Source of the DNA: Actinomadura terrae | GTDB taxonomy: Bacteria > Actinomycetota > Actinomycetes > Streptosporangiales > Streptosporangiaceae | DNA length: 64,000 bases | NCBI RefSeq assembly: GCF_022751215.1 | Contig: NZ_JAICDG010000001.1 | Span: forward strand, 2,046,001-2,110,000 | Direction: 5' to 3' | Part shown: positions 39,316 to 48,496 of the stretch, one piece after another | Position numbering within the stretch: the stretch's first letter is position 1 | How the letters are laid out: each line of letters begins with the position of its first letter | The notes under the pieces: model-generated | Databases searched by the model: none | Told to the model about the DNA's origin: nothing | What the model saw: only the letters and a program-made list of their open reading frames with translations | Made by a program: the position numbers and the translations under genes

Positions 39316-40904
39316 GCGGTGCCGACACCGACATGGACACCGACACCGACGTCCTCGTCGTCGGGTACGGGCCGGTCGGCCAGCTGACCGCCACGCTGCT
39401 GGCCCGGCACGGGCACCGCGTCACCGTCGTGGAGCGCCGTCCGAAGCCCTACCCGATGCCGCGCGCCGTGTCCTTCGACGGGGAGTCGGCGCGCGTCCTC
39501 GCCGCCGCCGGGATCGGGGACGCGCTCCGCGAGGTCGCCGAGCCGTCCCGCGACTACGTCTGGACGAACGGCGACGGCGCGACGCTGTTCGAGGTGGACG
39601 TCGCCGAGCGCGGCTGGTCCGGCTGGCCCGACTCGGTCTCGATGTACCAGCCGGGGATCGAGGCGGCGCTGACCGCGCGCGGCGCCCGCCAGCCCACGCT
39701 GCGCGTGCTGCGCGGCCACCGCGTGACCGGCCTGCGCGACACCGGCGACCGGGTCGAGGCCACCGTCGAGGGGCCCGAGGGCGGCGTCCTGTCCGCCCGG
39801 TACGTCGTGGGGTGCGACGGCGCCGGGAGCCTCGTCCGGGACGCGATCGGCGCGGGCGCCACCGACCTGCGGTTCTTCAACGACTGGCTGACCTGCGACG
39901 TGCGGCTGCACGAGCCGCGCGAGTTCGTCCCGAACAACCTCCAGGTCTGCGATCCGGCCCGGCCCCGCACCGCCGTCTCGGCGGGGCCGGGCCACCGCCG
40001 CTGGGAGTTCATGCGGCTGCCGGACGAGCCGCCGGAGGAGTTCGGCTCCGTCGAGAACGTGTGGCGCCTGCTCGCGCTGTTCGGCGTCCACGAGGACGCG
40101 GCGACGCTGGAGCGGCACGCCGTCTACACCTTCCAGGCCCGGCACGCCGACCGCTGGCGCGACGGCCGGATCCTGGTCGCGGGCGACGCCGCCCACCTGA
40201 TGCCGCCGTTCGCCGGACAGGGCATGTGCTCGGGCTTCCGGGACGCCGCCAACCTCGCCTGGAAGCTCGACCTCGTCCTCACCGGACGCGCCGCCGACAC
40301 GCTGCTGGACACCTACACCGCCGAGCGGCGCGAGCACGTCCGGCACGCGATCGCCATGTCGGTGGACCTCGGCCGCGTCATCTGCCAGACCGACCCGAAG
40401 GCCGCCGCCGACCGCGACGCCGTCATGATCGGCATGCGGGAGCGCGGGCTGGCCGCGCCGCCGCCGTCGGCCGTCCACCCGCTCACCGGGGGCCTGCTCG
40501 CCCGGGACGCCGACAGCCGCCCGCGCGGCCCGGCCGGGGAGCTGACCCCGCAGGGCCGCGTGCGGATCGGCGGCCGCGAGGGCCTGCTCGACGAGCTCGT
40601 CGAGGCCCCCCGCTTCGTCCTGCTCACCACCGAGGACCCCGGGGACCTCCTCGACCCCGCCCGCGCGGCGGCGTTGGCGCGGCTCGGTGCGGTGACCGTC
40701 CGGCTGGACGCCGCCGCCGACCTCGACGCCGTCCTCCTGCCCTACCTGGCCCGCGCCGGAGCCGTGGCGGCGCTCGTCCGCCCCGACTTCTACCTCTTCG
40801 GGACGGCGGCCGACCGCCACGGCACCACCGCGCTCGTCGACGAGCTCCTCGCCGGGCTGCTCGATCAACAGGGCGCGGGCCGGACCGTCAGCCGGTCTTC
40901 CTGA
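39312..40904 (+). CDS. FAD-dependent aromatic monooxygenase (MhpA/Rif-Orf19-like)
   Basis: This 530-residue class A flavoprotein hydroxylase has the FAD-binding GYGPVG (18-23), the DG motif in VGCDGAGSLVRDAIG, and GDAAHLMPPFAGQG (Asp292 binds the FAD ribityl/phosphate). It most resembles 3-(3-hydroxyphenyl)propionate hydroxylases, and its position directly behind the amide synthase (ATGA overlap) mirrors rif-orf19. In naphthalenic ansamycins that enzyme hydroxylates the aromatic ring during assembly and is needed for naphthalene formation; in benzenoid ansamycins related enzymes make the hydroquinone. Here modules 1-3 are fully reducing, which argues against a rifamycin-type naphthalene, so ring hydroxylation to a hydroquinone is my preferred reading. 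Confidence 0.9.
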   Translation: MSGADTDMDTDTDVLVVGYGPVGQLTATLLARHGHRVTVVERRPKPYPMPRAVSFDGESARVLAAAGIGDALREVAEPSRDYVWTNGDGATLFEVDVAERGWSGWPDSVSMYQPGIEAALTARGARQPTLRVLRGHRVTGLRDTGDRVEATVEGPEGGVLSARYVVGCDGAGSLVRDAIGAGATDLRFFNDWLTCDVRLHEPREFVPNNLQVCDPARPRTAVSAGPGHRRWEFMRLPDEPPEEFGSVENVWRLLALFGVHEDAATLERHAVYTFQARHADRWRDGRILVAGDAAHLMPPFAGQGMCSGFRDAANLAWKLDLVLTGRAADTLLDTYTAERREHVRHAIAMSVDLGRVICQTDPKAAADRDAVMIGMRERGLAAPPPSAVHPLTGGLLARDADSRPRGPAGELTPQGRVRIGGREGLLDELVEAPRFVLLTTEDPGDLLDPARAAALARLGAVTVRLDAAADLDAVLLPYLARAGAVAALVRPDFYLFGTAADRHGTTALVDELLAGLLDQQGAGRTVSRSS

Positions 40905-43749
40905 GCCCGGCCCACAGGTCGGCGGGCAGCTCCTTGCGGCGGCGGATGCCCAGCTTGCGGTAGATGCGGGTGAGATGCTGCTCGACGGTGCTCGGCGTGA
41001 TGTAGAGCTTCGCGGCGATCTCCCGGTTGGTGTTGCCGAGCACCGCCAGCGACGCCACCCGCCGCTCGGAGTCGGTCAGCGACGCGATGCCCTCCAGCCC
41101 GTCGGCCATCGCCTCCGCGCCGCCGAGGTCGTCCTGCACCGACAGCAGCTCCTGGGCGAGCGGCCGCATCCCGCACATGTTCGCCACGTGCAGCGCCTGG
41201 CGCAGCAGCAGCCGGGCGCGCCGCCGGTTGCCCGCCGCGTGCACGCGGCTGAGGTCGGCGAGCACCCGCGCCTGCTCGAACCGGTCGCCGGACGCCTCGG
41301 CCAGGTCGACCGCCTCCGTCAGCAGCGGCAGCCGCCGCCCGACCGGGCTCGCGGCGGCCAGCAGCCGCAGCGCCGGGCCGCGCCCGTCGGTGCGCGACAG
41401 CTGCTCGCGGATCAGCCGCCGGGCCTGGTCGCGGTTGCCGAGCCGCAGCCACGCCTCGGCCGCGTCCGTCCGCCACGGCACCGGGCCCGCGGTGTCCAGG
41501 CCCCAGCCGCGGATCAGCTCCCCGCAGCTCAGGAAGTCGGCGAGCGCCGCGTGCGCGTGCCCGGCCGCCAGATGGTGGTGGCCCCTGGCGTACAGGTAGT
41601 GCAGCCCGTGGCGGCTCTGGTACATCTGCTCCGGCACCGACAGGGCCAGGCAGCGGGCGGCCTCGTCGTACTCGCCCGCGCGGGTGGCGGCGAGGACGAG
41701 CGTCCCCAGCGGGTACCCGATCGCCACCCCCCACGACCGGGCGCTGAGCCGGGCCAGCGCCTCCCGGGACTCGCGCAGCGCGGTCGGCAGGTCGCCCGCC
41801 CGCAGCGCGACCTCCGCGCGGGCCGCCGCGAAGAACGCCGCCCGCGTGTCCTCCCCGCCCCGCTCCCCGCCCTGCTTCTCGCCCTGCTTATCGCCCACGC
41901 CGGGCGGGTCCTCGCACCAGGCCGCCGCCAGGTCGAGCCGGTCCGCGCGCAGCAGCACCTGGACGGCCAGCAGCGCCACCTCGACCGTCCACGGGTTGCG
42001 CGGATGCAGCGGGAGGTCGCGGAGCACCTGCCCGGCACGGTCCACCAGCCCGTTTCCTCGGCGCCGGGTCAGCCCGTCCGCGAGGATCGCCACCGCGTGC
42101 AGCTGCGGGTCGCCGCCCGGGGCCGGGACGGCGAACCGCCGGTCGGCCGCGAGGACCGGCGTGCGGCGGTCGCGCGCGAGCGGCGGGTGCGCGTAGGCCA
42201 GCCACACCTCGGCGTCGCGCAGGTCGCCGTTCTCGGGACGCGCGTCCGCGCGCAGCCGGTCCAGCACCCGCAGCGCCTCGCCGCCGCGCCCGAACCAGAG
42301 CAGCCGGTTCACCAGCGCGAGGCCGTCGGGAAGCCCGAGCCGGCCGCCGAGCGCGGCGGTCACCAGCGGCGCCAGGTGCCGGGCCGCCGAGGACGGGGCG
42401 GTCTGCCACTCCGCCGCGGCCAGCCGCGCCCGCACGCCCGCGCGTTCCCCCTCGTCGGACAGGCCCCGGTGCGCCAGGCGCAGGAACCGGGATGCCGTCT
42501 CCGCCCGGTCGTCGAGCAGCGCGTGCTCGGCGGCCTCGCGCAGCACGGCGGGCGCCCACGGCTCCTGCGCGTGGTCGGCCTCGGCGAGGTGCCGTGCCAC
42601 CCTCGCGGCGGGCACGCCCCGCTCGTGCAGCAGACGCGCCGCGCGGCGGTGCAGCTCGGACCGTTCCGCGGGGGCGAGGTCGTCCAGGACGGCCGTCCGC
42701 GCCACCGGGTGCCGGAACCGGCCCCGGTCGAGCACCTCCGCCGCGTTGAGCGCGCCGAGCGCGCGGTCCGCCTCCTCGGCGGTCAGCGACGCCAGCCGCC
42801 ACAGCTCGGCGGGCTCGGCCTCCGCACCCATGATCGCCAGGGCCCGCGCGACCGCGAGCGTCGCCGGGTCGCCCCGGTGCAGGCAGCTCAGCAGCGCCAG
42901 CCCGTACCCCTGGGCGCGCGGGCCGCCGGCGACGCGGACGTCCTCGGCCAGAGCGTCCAGCAGCAGCGGGTTGCCGCCGCTCACCGCGTGCAGGTCCAGG
43001 CGCGGGTCCGGCGGCGCGCCGATCAGCTCGGCGGCGGCGCGGGCGGTCCCGGCCCGCGACAGCGGCCCCAGCGGCAGCCGGTGCAGCTCCGGGCTGCGCG
43101 ACAGCTCGGCGAGGAACGCCAGGTGCCGCGGCCGGGGCGCCGCCTCGTCCGCGAGCACGACCAGCACGCGCGCCGAGCCCAGCCGACGCACCAGGTGGAG
43201 CAGGAAGTGCAGGGACGGGACGTCCGCGTGACGGAGGTCGTCCACGGTGACCAGGAGCGGCTCGCGTTCGGCGGTCCCCAGCAGCGCCAGCGCCAGCTCG
43301 TGGTGGGTCCGCGCGCTCTCCGCCGGCGCGGAGCCGTCGCCAGGGGCCTCCGCCGCGGCCCTGTCGAGAAGCTCGCACAGCGCATGGCCGGGCGTCTCGC
43401 CGGGCCCTTCCGGGCGGAGCAGACCGCGCAGGAGCTGCCCGGCGACGCCGTAGGGGAGCGCCTGTTCGGCGGGGGAGCAGGAAGCACGCAGACACCGGAA
43501 TCCGGACTGTTCGGCGCGTTCGGCGACGCCGCGCAGCAGCGCCGTCCGGCCGGTGCCGATCGGCCCCTCCAGGAGCGCGACCCGGCCGCGGCGGGCCAGG
43601 CAGTCCTCCATCAGGGCGTCGAGTTGCCGTGTTTGTTCGTCTCGTTCGACCAGTGCGACCACGGCTCGATGATCGAAGATCTCCGCCCACTGCCCGGCAA
43701 TCGCGCGCCTATCGACCGCCGAATCGCGCGTCCGACCACCCCGGGCCAC
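40888..43749 (-). CDS. LuxR-family LAL regulator (RifZ-like)
   Basis: The 953-residue protein has an N-terminal ATPase region (LVERDEQTRQLDALM, then LLEGPIGTGRTALLRG at about 59-74), a long helical middle and a C-terminal LuxR helix-turn-helix (LTDSERRVASLAVLGNTNRE onward, ending RKLGIRRRKEL). The Walker A has Arg68 where lysine is expected, so ATP binding may be weak or changed. Its location beside the amide synthase and hydroxylase and its domain plan match pathway activators such as RifZ. It converges on the monooxygenase gene (17-bp overlap) and diverges from the multicopper oxidase across a 153-bp spacer. GTG 43749 is the longest start; GTG 43662 would give the typical LAL beginning (924 residues) and may be the true start. 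Confidence 0.88.
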   Translation of the reverse strand: MARGGRTRDSAVDRRAIAGQWAEIFDHRAVVALVERDEQTRQLDALMEDCLARRGRVALLEGPIGTGRTALLRGVAERAEQSGFRCLRASCSPAEQALPYGVAGQLLRGLLRPEGPGETPGHALCELLDRAAAEAPGDGSAPAESARTHHELALALLGTAEREPLLVTVDDLRHADVPSLHFLLHLVRRLGSARVLVVLADEAAPRPRHLAFLAELSRSPELHRLPLGPLSRAGTARAAAELIGAPPDPRLDLHAVSGGNPLLLDALAEDVRVAGGPRAQGYGLALLSCLHRGDPATLAVARALAIMGAEAEPAELWRLASLTAEEADRALGALNAAEVLDRGRFRHPVARTAVLDDLAPAERSELHRRAARLLHERGVPAARVARHLAEADHAQEPWAPAVLREAAEHALLDDRAETASRFLRLAHRGLSDEGERAGVRARLAAAEWQTAPSSAARHLAPLVTAALGGRLGLPDGLALVNRLLWFGRGGEALRVLDRLRADARPENGDLRDAEVWLAYAHPPLARDRRTPVLAADRRFAVPAPGGDPQLHAVAILADGLTRRRGNGLVDRAGQVLRDLPLHPRNPWTVEVALLAVQVLLRADRLDLAAAWCEDPPGVGDKQGEKQGGERGGEDTRAAFFAAARAEVALRAGDLPTALRESREALARLSARSWGVAIGYPLGTLVLAATRAGEYDEAARCLALSVPEQMYQSRHGLHYLYARGHHHLAAGHAHAALADFLSCGELIRGWGLDTAGPVPWRTDAAEAWLRLGNRDQARRLIREQLSRTDGRGPALRLLAAASPVGRRLPLLTEAVDLAEASGDRFEQARVLADLSRVHAAGNRRRARLLLRQALHVANMCGMRPLAQELLSVQDDLGGAEAMADGLEGIASLTDSERRVASLAVLGNTNREIAAKLYITPSTVEQHLTRIYRKLGIRRRKELPADLWAGLRKTG

Positions 43750-43902
43750 CCGTGACGTGCCTGCTCATCCCCTGTCGGAAGCCCGGTAAACCTGACCGGT
43801 GCCGATCCGAACCCCCTGACATCGGGTGCGCCGATTGAGCCGGGCTCCGCCGCGTGCGAAAGATCGATTTCCGCCGACCCAACGCTCGTGGAGGAGCCCC
43901 CC

Positions 43903-45768
43903 ATGCCCAGTCGTCGTCAGTTCCTCGCCGGATCGGCCGCCGGTATCGGCGTGGCCGCCACCCTCCAAGCGAACCTGTCCGCGTTCGCGACGGCCAACCG
44001 GGTCTTCCGGAAGGCGCCGACGGGACTCACCAAGTTCGCCGACCCGCTGCCCATCCCGAGGGTGCTGCGGCCCGACGGCGCCCTCACGATCCGGCAGCGG
44101 GCCGCGACGGTGCGGCTGCACTCCCAGCTCCCCCCGACGCCCGCCTGGACCTACGAGGGGAGCCTCCCCGGCCCGGTCATCGACGTCCGCTCCGGCCAGC
44201 GCATCAAGGTGAGCTGGCTCAACAGGATCGAGGGCGCGTTCCCCGCGACGGCCGTCGCGGTCCCCTTCACCGGCATCGACTCGATCCTCGGCTCCGGGCG
44301 CGGCGACGCCGTGCCGATCGCCGAGGTCGCCAAGCTGGCCCCCTGGGTGGTCACCCACCTGCACGGCGGCGAGGTCTGCGGCGACAGCGACGGCTGGCCC
44401 AAGAACGGCGTCTCGTTCGGGCAGGGGCAGGCCACCGAGTACCCGAACGCCCAGCGCGCCGCGACGCTCTGGTACCACGACCACGCGATGGACATCACCG
44501 CCTACAACGTGTTCGCCGGGCTCGCGGGCATGTACATCGTCCGCGACCGGGAGGAGGACGCGCTGCGCCTGCCGTCGGGCGCCTACGAGATCCCGCTGAT
44601 CCTCGCCGACCGCAACCTCGACACCGACGCCACCGGCGCCTTCAACGGGCGGCTGCTGCACAAGGTCGGCTACTACGACCTCGGCGACCGGCGGGTCTCG
44701 CTGCCGTTCGCGGGCCCCTACAACCTGGCGAACGGGGTGATCTGGCCGCATCTGGACGTCGAGCCGCGCTGCTACCGGTTCCGGCTGCTCAACGGCTCCA
44801 ACGCGCGCACCTACACGCTGGAGCTGCGCCGCGAGAGCTCCGACGGCTCCACCAGTTCACCGGTGGACGGCGCGTTCGTCCAGATCGGCACCGAGCAGGG
44901 CCTGCTCGGCGCCGCCATCAAGCAGGACCGGCTCACGCTGGCCCCGGCCGAGCGCGCCGACATCCTGATCAACTTCGCCGCGTTCAAGGGCGCGCGGCTC
45001 CAGCTGTCCAACACCGACCTCGTGACCTCGCCGCTCGGCCCGGAGATCCTCCAGTTCCGCGTCGGCGGGACCGGTGTGGCCGACCCCTTCACGGTCCCCG
45101 GGACGGTGTCGCCGTCGTTCTCCCGGGTGACCCGCGACAAGGTGCCGGCGGGCTTCGTCGAGCGGTACGTCGCGTCCGCGACCCACGACGGCACCGCCGC
45201 GGGCCAGCCCGAGATGTGGGAGCTGGCGAAGGTCCCCGCCGGGTACGTGCCGCGCGGCGGCGACCGCATCGTCAAGATCGTCAAGGGCGGGACGACGACC
45301 GTGTACCGGAGGGTGGCGAGCAGCTTCGACGAGCCCGTCACCTTCCAGGTCGCGCTCGACGGGTGGGAGGTGTGGAACTTCGTCCACCTCGCGGGGCCCA
45401 ACCACCCGACCCACGTCCACCTGATGTCGTTCCAGCCGCTGGCCCGCGACACCTACACCGTCGCCGTCGCCTCCGACACCGCGAACGACATCTTCACCTA
45501 CACCGCCACCTACAGCGCGCCGAAGGGCCTGGGTACCGACGAGCAGGGCTGGAAGGACACGGTCCGCATCGACGAGCACGACCACGTGACGGTCGCGGGG
45601 CGCTTCCACGGCGGCACGGGCAACTACGTGTACCACTGCCACATCCTGGAGCACGAGGACCACGGGATGATGCGGCCGTTCGTCGTGGCGCCGCGGACCG
45701 TCCAGACCACGATGGCGGCCAGGATGTCGGCCGGTGGGAAGGGCAGCGGCGGCGGCCACCACGGGTGA
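43903..45768 (+). CDS. Tat-exported multicopper oxidase (CotA/phenoxazinone-synthase-like)
   Basis: The 621-residue protein begins MPSRRQFLAGSAAGIG, a twin-arginine signal, so it should act outside the membrane with copper already loaded. Copper-ligand motifs are VVTHLHGGEV, LWYHDHAMD, HPTHVHLMSF and YHCHILEHEDHGMM (HCH at 578-580, with type 1 Cys579). The large cupredoxin layout matches the CotA, bilirubin-oxidase and phenoxazinone-synthase group, which oxidises phenols, aminophenols and hydroquinones with O2. The start at 43903 is supported by GGAGGAG upstream and by the Tat motif. In this cluster it could oxidise the ansa hydroquinone or aminophenol, or couple two units, outside the cell. 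Confidence 0.88.
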   Translation: MPSRRQFLAGSAAGIGVAATLQANLSAFATANRVFRKAPTGLTKFADPLPIPRVLRPDGALTIRQRAATVRLHSQLPPTPAWTYEGSLPGPVIDVRSGQRIKVSWLNRIEGAFPATAVAVPFTGIDSILGSGRGDAVPIAEVAKLAPWVVTHLHGGEVCGDSDGWPKNGVSFGQGQATEYPNAQRAATLWYHDHAMDITAYNVFAGLAGMYIVRDREEDALRLPSGAYEIPLILADRNLDTDATGAFNGRLLHKVGYYDLGDRRVSLPFAGPYNLANGVIWPHLDVEPRCYRFRLLNGSNARTYTLELRRESSDGSTSSPVDGAFVQIGTEQGLLGAAIKQDRLTLAPAERADILINFAAFKGARLQLSNTDLVTSPLGPEILQFRVGGTGVADPFTVPGTVSPSFSRVTRDKVPAGFVERYVASATHDGTAAGQPEMWELAKVPAGYVPRGGDRIVKIVKGGTTTVYRRVASSFDEPVTFQVALDGWEVWNFVHLAGPNHPTHVHLMSFQPLARDTYTVAVASDTANDIFTYTATYSAPKGLGTDEQGWKDTVRIDEHDHVTVAGRFHGGTGNYVYHCHILEHEDHGMMRPFVVAPRTVQTTMAARMSAGGKGSGGGHHG

Positions 45769-45796
45769 CCGCCGGGCGGGCCGGCGCGACGGGGTG

Positions 45797-47257
45797 TCAG
45801 GCGGGCCGGCTCGCCAGGCTGTGCAGGCACGCGACGAGGCTGCGCGCCTCGACGTTGACGTAGTGGCTGTGCCGCAGCAGCCCGACGAGCTGGTGCAGGG
45901 TCAGCCACCGGTAGTCGGGCCCGGGGTCGGGCGCGTAGTCGGCGTCCGCCTCGACGATCAGGTAGCGGTTGCGGGCGCTGTAGAACCGCCCGCCCTCCTC
46001 CGAGAGCACGCTGGAGAACCGGATCCGCTCCGGCGGCGCGGCGAGCACCTCGTCCAGGAAGGGCGGACGCGCGGCCTCGGGCAGCCACGCGTAGTTGTCC
46101 GGCGTGCACCGCACCGTGGGGCCGAGTTCGAGGACGTCGAGGTACCCCGGCTGGACGCCCGCGTGGACGAGCGCGTGCAGCACGCCGTCCACCCGCTTGA
46201 CCACGAACGCGTTGACACCGACGCCGATCGGCTCCACCAGCGGCTGGCTCCACCGCGCGACCTCGCGGTGCCCGCTCTCGATGTCGACCCCGATGACCCG
46301 GAAGAACAGCCCGGACTCGTGCCGGATCGCCTCCTCGTCCCGGTGCCACAGCTCGGCCTCGCGCAGCGGGACGCGGCGCGCCCCCACCTCGTGCCCGCTG
46401 CGCGTCCCGGTGATCCAGCTCAGGATGTCGCCGATGTCGTGCAGGCCCGCGAACTCCTCGCTGCACGAGCGCAGCACGGACTGCCGGAACTCCTGGTCGC
46501 CGAGCGGCCGGGAGGGGGAGGGGTAGGACGACGAGAGCCCCACGCCCGAGAACGGCAGGCACGACAGCACCGTCCGCGCGTCCATGTTGACCACCGTGTC
46601 GCCCGCCAGCAGGTGGTGGAGCTGGCCGAGGGTGAGCCAGACGAAGCCCTCCAGCGGCTCCACCTCGTCGGTCGTCTCGACGATGATGTTGCGGTTGCGC
46701 TTCTGGAAGAACCACGCGCCCTGCTCGGACTGGAGCACGTCGGCGACCACGTGGTGGCGCCGGGTGTCGCGGAAGAAGTCGAGGTAGGGGACCGGGGAGC
46801 CCTGGTGCACGCGCGTGTAGTTGCTCCGCGTCGCCTGCACGGTCGGGGAGATCTCCACGCCGCCGGGGTTGCCGGGCTCGTTCTTGGCCTGCATGAGGAA
46901 GTGCAGGACGCCGTCGATCTCCTTGACCAGGATGCCGAGGATGCCGATCTCCGGCTGGAGCAGGATCGGCTGCGTCCATGCGGGCACCGCCGCGCCCGCG
47001 ACCTCGGCGGCGAGGCCCGTCACGGTGAAGAACCGGCCGCTGTCGTGCCGGATGTCGCCGGTCGCGGGATCGGTGCCCCAGCGGTCCAGCGCGTCGAGCG
47101 GCACCCGCTCCACGCGCGCCAGGTCGCCCTTGCGGCGTTCGGCGAACCACTCATGGAACCGCGCCAGGGTGATGACGCCCTCGGTGGCCTGCGCCGACTC
47201 GGCGATCCGCACGGCCCTGCGGTGGTCGCTCGTCAACGCCGTGAGAATCCCCGACAT
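45797..47257 (-). CDS. NDP-hexose 2,3-dehydratase (TylCVI/EvaA/OleV type)
   Basis: This 486-residue protein shows the internal duplication characteristic of NDP-hexose 2,3-dehydratases: each half has a helical start (FHEWFAER in the first), a barrel with VPLDALDRW or VPLREAELW, and a block with NRNIIVET or NRYLIVEA. The start at 47257 has GGAGG 6 nt upstream. The enzyme eliminates water from NDP-4-keto-6-deoxyglucose to give a 3,4-diketo-2,6-dideoxyhexose, the committed step to 2-deoxysugars. The 3-ketoreductase that normally follows is encoded divergently next door. It signals that the product carries a 2,6-dideoxysugar. Confidence 0.92.
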   Translation of the reverse strand: MSGILTALTSDHRRAVRIAESAQATEGVITLARFHEWFAERRKGDLARVERVPLDALDRWGTDPATGDIRHDSGRFFTVTGLAAEVAGAAVPAWTQPILLQPEIGILGILVKEIDGVLHFLMQAKNEPGNPGGVEISPTVQATRSNYTRVHQGSPVPYLDFFRDTRRHHVVADVLQSEQGAWFFQKRNRNIIVETTDEVEPLEGFVWLTLGQLHHLLAGDTVVNMDARTVLSCLPFSGVGLSSSYPSPSRPLGDQEFRQSVLRSCSEEFAGLHDIGDILSWITGTRSGHEVGARRVPLREAELWHRDEEAIRHESGLFFRVIGVDIESGHREVARWSQPLVEPIGVGVNAFVVKRVDGVLHALVHAGVQPGYLDVLELGPTVRCTPDNYAWLPEAARPPFLDEVLAAPPERIRFSSVLSEEGGRFYSARNRYLIVEADADYAPDPGPDYRWLTLHQLVGLLRHSHYVNVEARSLVACLHSLASRPA

Positions 47258-47455
47258 CCGTCCTCCAAGAAATGGTCTCGCAAAGGACTCCAATATGCGC
47301 GGCGGGGCGCTGGATCGCGGTGCTTGCGGCGCGTGGTCAGGGGGGAGGTAAGGGGGGTGCCCGGGGGTGGAGGACGGCGCGTCAGGGGGAGCGCGGGCCG
47401 CTACCGTTCCTATTCTCGTCGCGATTCGGCCCTTTTGTGGATGGAGGTCGTGTCG
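47258..47455. promoter_or_regulatory. Divergent promoter region between sugar genes
   Basis: The 198-bp spacer separates the leftward 2,3-dehydratase and the rightward 3-ketoreductase. It holds a G-rich central part and an AT-richer end with TTCCTATTCT at 47407-47416. The same 10-mer occurs on the minus strand upstream of rmlA (50566-50575), suggesting a shared control site for the sugar genes. Confidence 0.4.
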
Positions 47456-48496
47456 GTGAATTCGGCACCCCTGAGAATCGGCGTCATCGGCTGCGCGGAC
47501 ATCGCCTGGCGGCGGACGCTCCCGGCGCTGGCCGCCGACCCGGACGTGCGGCTGACGGCGATCGCCAGCCGCGACCCGGACAAGGCGCGGCGCTTCGCCG
47601 AACGGTTCGGCGCGGAGCCGGTGACCGGCTACGAGGCCCTGCTGGAGCGCGCCGACCTCGACGCGGTGTACGTGCCGCTGCCCGCGAAGCTGCACTTCGC
47701 GTGGGTGAGCCGGGCGCTGGAGTCCGGCCGCCACGTGCTCTCGGAGAAGCCGCTCACCGCCACCGCCGAGGACACCCGGGCGCTGGTCGCGCTCGCCGCC
47801 TCGCGCGGCCTGGCGCTGCTGGAGAACTTCATGTTCCTCTGCCACTCCCAGCACGCCCGCGTCCAGGATCTGGTGGCGGAGGGCGCGATCGGGGAACTGC
47901 GCACGGTCACCGCCGAGTTCGGGTTCCCGCCGATGCCCGACGGCCGCAACATCTACCGGACCGACCTCGGGGGAGGGGTGCTGACCGACGCCGGGGTCTA
48001 TCCGGTGCGCACCGCGCTCCTCTACCTCGGGACCGGCCTGGAGGTGCGCGGCGCGCACCTGCGGTTCGACGCGGAGCGCGACGTGGACGTGGCCGGCTCG
48101 GCGCTGCTGGCCGCGCCCGGCGGGGAGACCGCCCACCTGACGTGGGGCGCTGACCGCTCCTACCGCTCGCGCTACGCGCTGTGGGGCAGCACCGGGCGGA
48201 TCGAGCTGCTGTGGGCGTACACGCCGTCGGCGGCGCACCGCCCGGTGCTGCGGATCGAGCGGCAGGACCACGCCGAGGAGCTGACGCTCCCCGCCGAGGA
48301 CCACTTCGCCAGCGCGGTCACGGCGTTCGTGCGCCGCGTCCGCGACGGCGTCCCGTCCGTCCTGGAGGGCGCGTCACTGCTGGAGCAGGCCCGGCTGGTC
48401 GACGAGGTGCGGCGGCACGCCGCCGCCGGATCGGTCACCGCCGGATCGGTCAGGACGCCGGTGCCCACCAATGGCGGTTCTCCCGGTACCACGTGA
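47456..48496 (+). CDS. NDP-hexose 3-ketoreductase (Gfo/Idh/MocA type)
   Basis: The 346-residue protein has a Rossmann start (LRIGVIGCADIAWRRTLPAL), VYVPLPAKLHFAWVSRAL and SEKPLTATAEDT (EKP motif), followed by ENFMFLCHSQH, a region conserved in deoxysugar 3-ketoreductases. The GTG at 47456 is preferred because GGAGG lies 8 nt upstream; an ATG at 47441 overlaps that site. After 2,3-dehydration it would reduce the 3-keto group, giving NDP-4-keto-2,6-dideoxyhexose with stereochemistry not readable here. It could in principle be mistaken for RifL-like enzymes, but the neighbours decide. Its 3' end overlaps the convergent rmlB gene by 47 bp. Confidence 0.87.
   Translation: MNSAPLRIGVIGCADIAWRRTLPALAADPDVRLTAIASRDPDKARRFAERFGAEPVTGYEALLERADLDAVYVPLPAKLHFAWVSRALESGRHVLSEKPLTATAEDTRALVALAASRGLALLENFMFLCHSQHARVQDLVAEGAIGELRTVTAEFGFPPMPDGRNIYRTDLGGGVLTDAGVYPVRTALLYLGTGLEVRGAHLRFDAERDVDVAGSALLAAPGGETAHLTWGADRSYRSRYALWGSTGRIELLWAYTPSAAHRPVLRIERQDHAEELTLPAEDHFASAVTAFVRRVRDGVPSVLEGASLLEQARLVDEVRRHAAAGSVTAGSVRTPVPTNGGSPGTT

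Noticed and set aside
39312..40904. Rif-Orf19-like enzyme as proof of a naphthalenic ansamycin
   Set aside because: Modules 1-3 all have intact KR and DH, so the keto group needed for rifamycin-type ring closure is not expected; hydroxylation alone is the safer reading.
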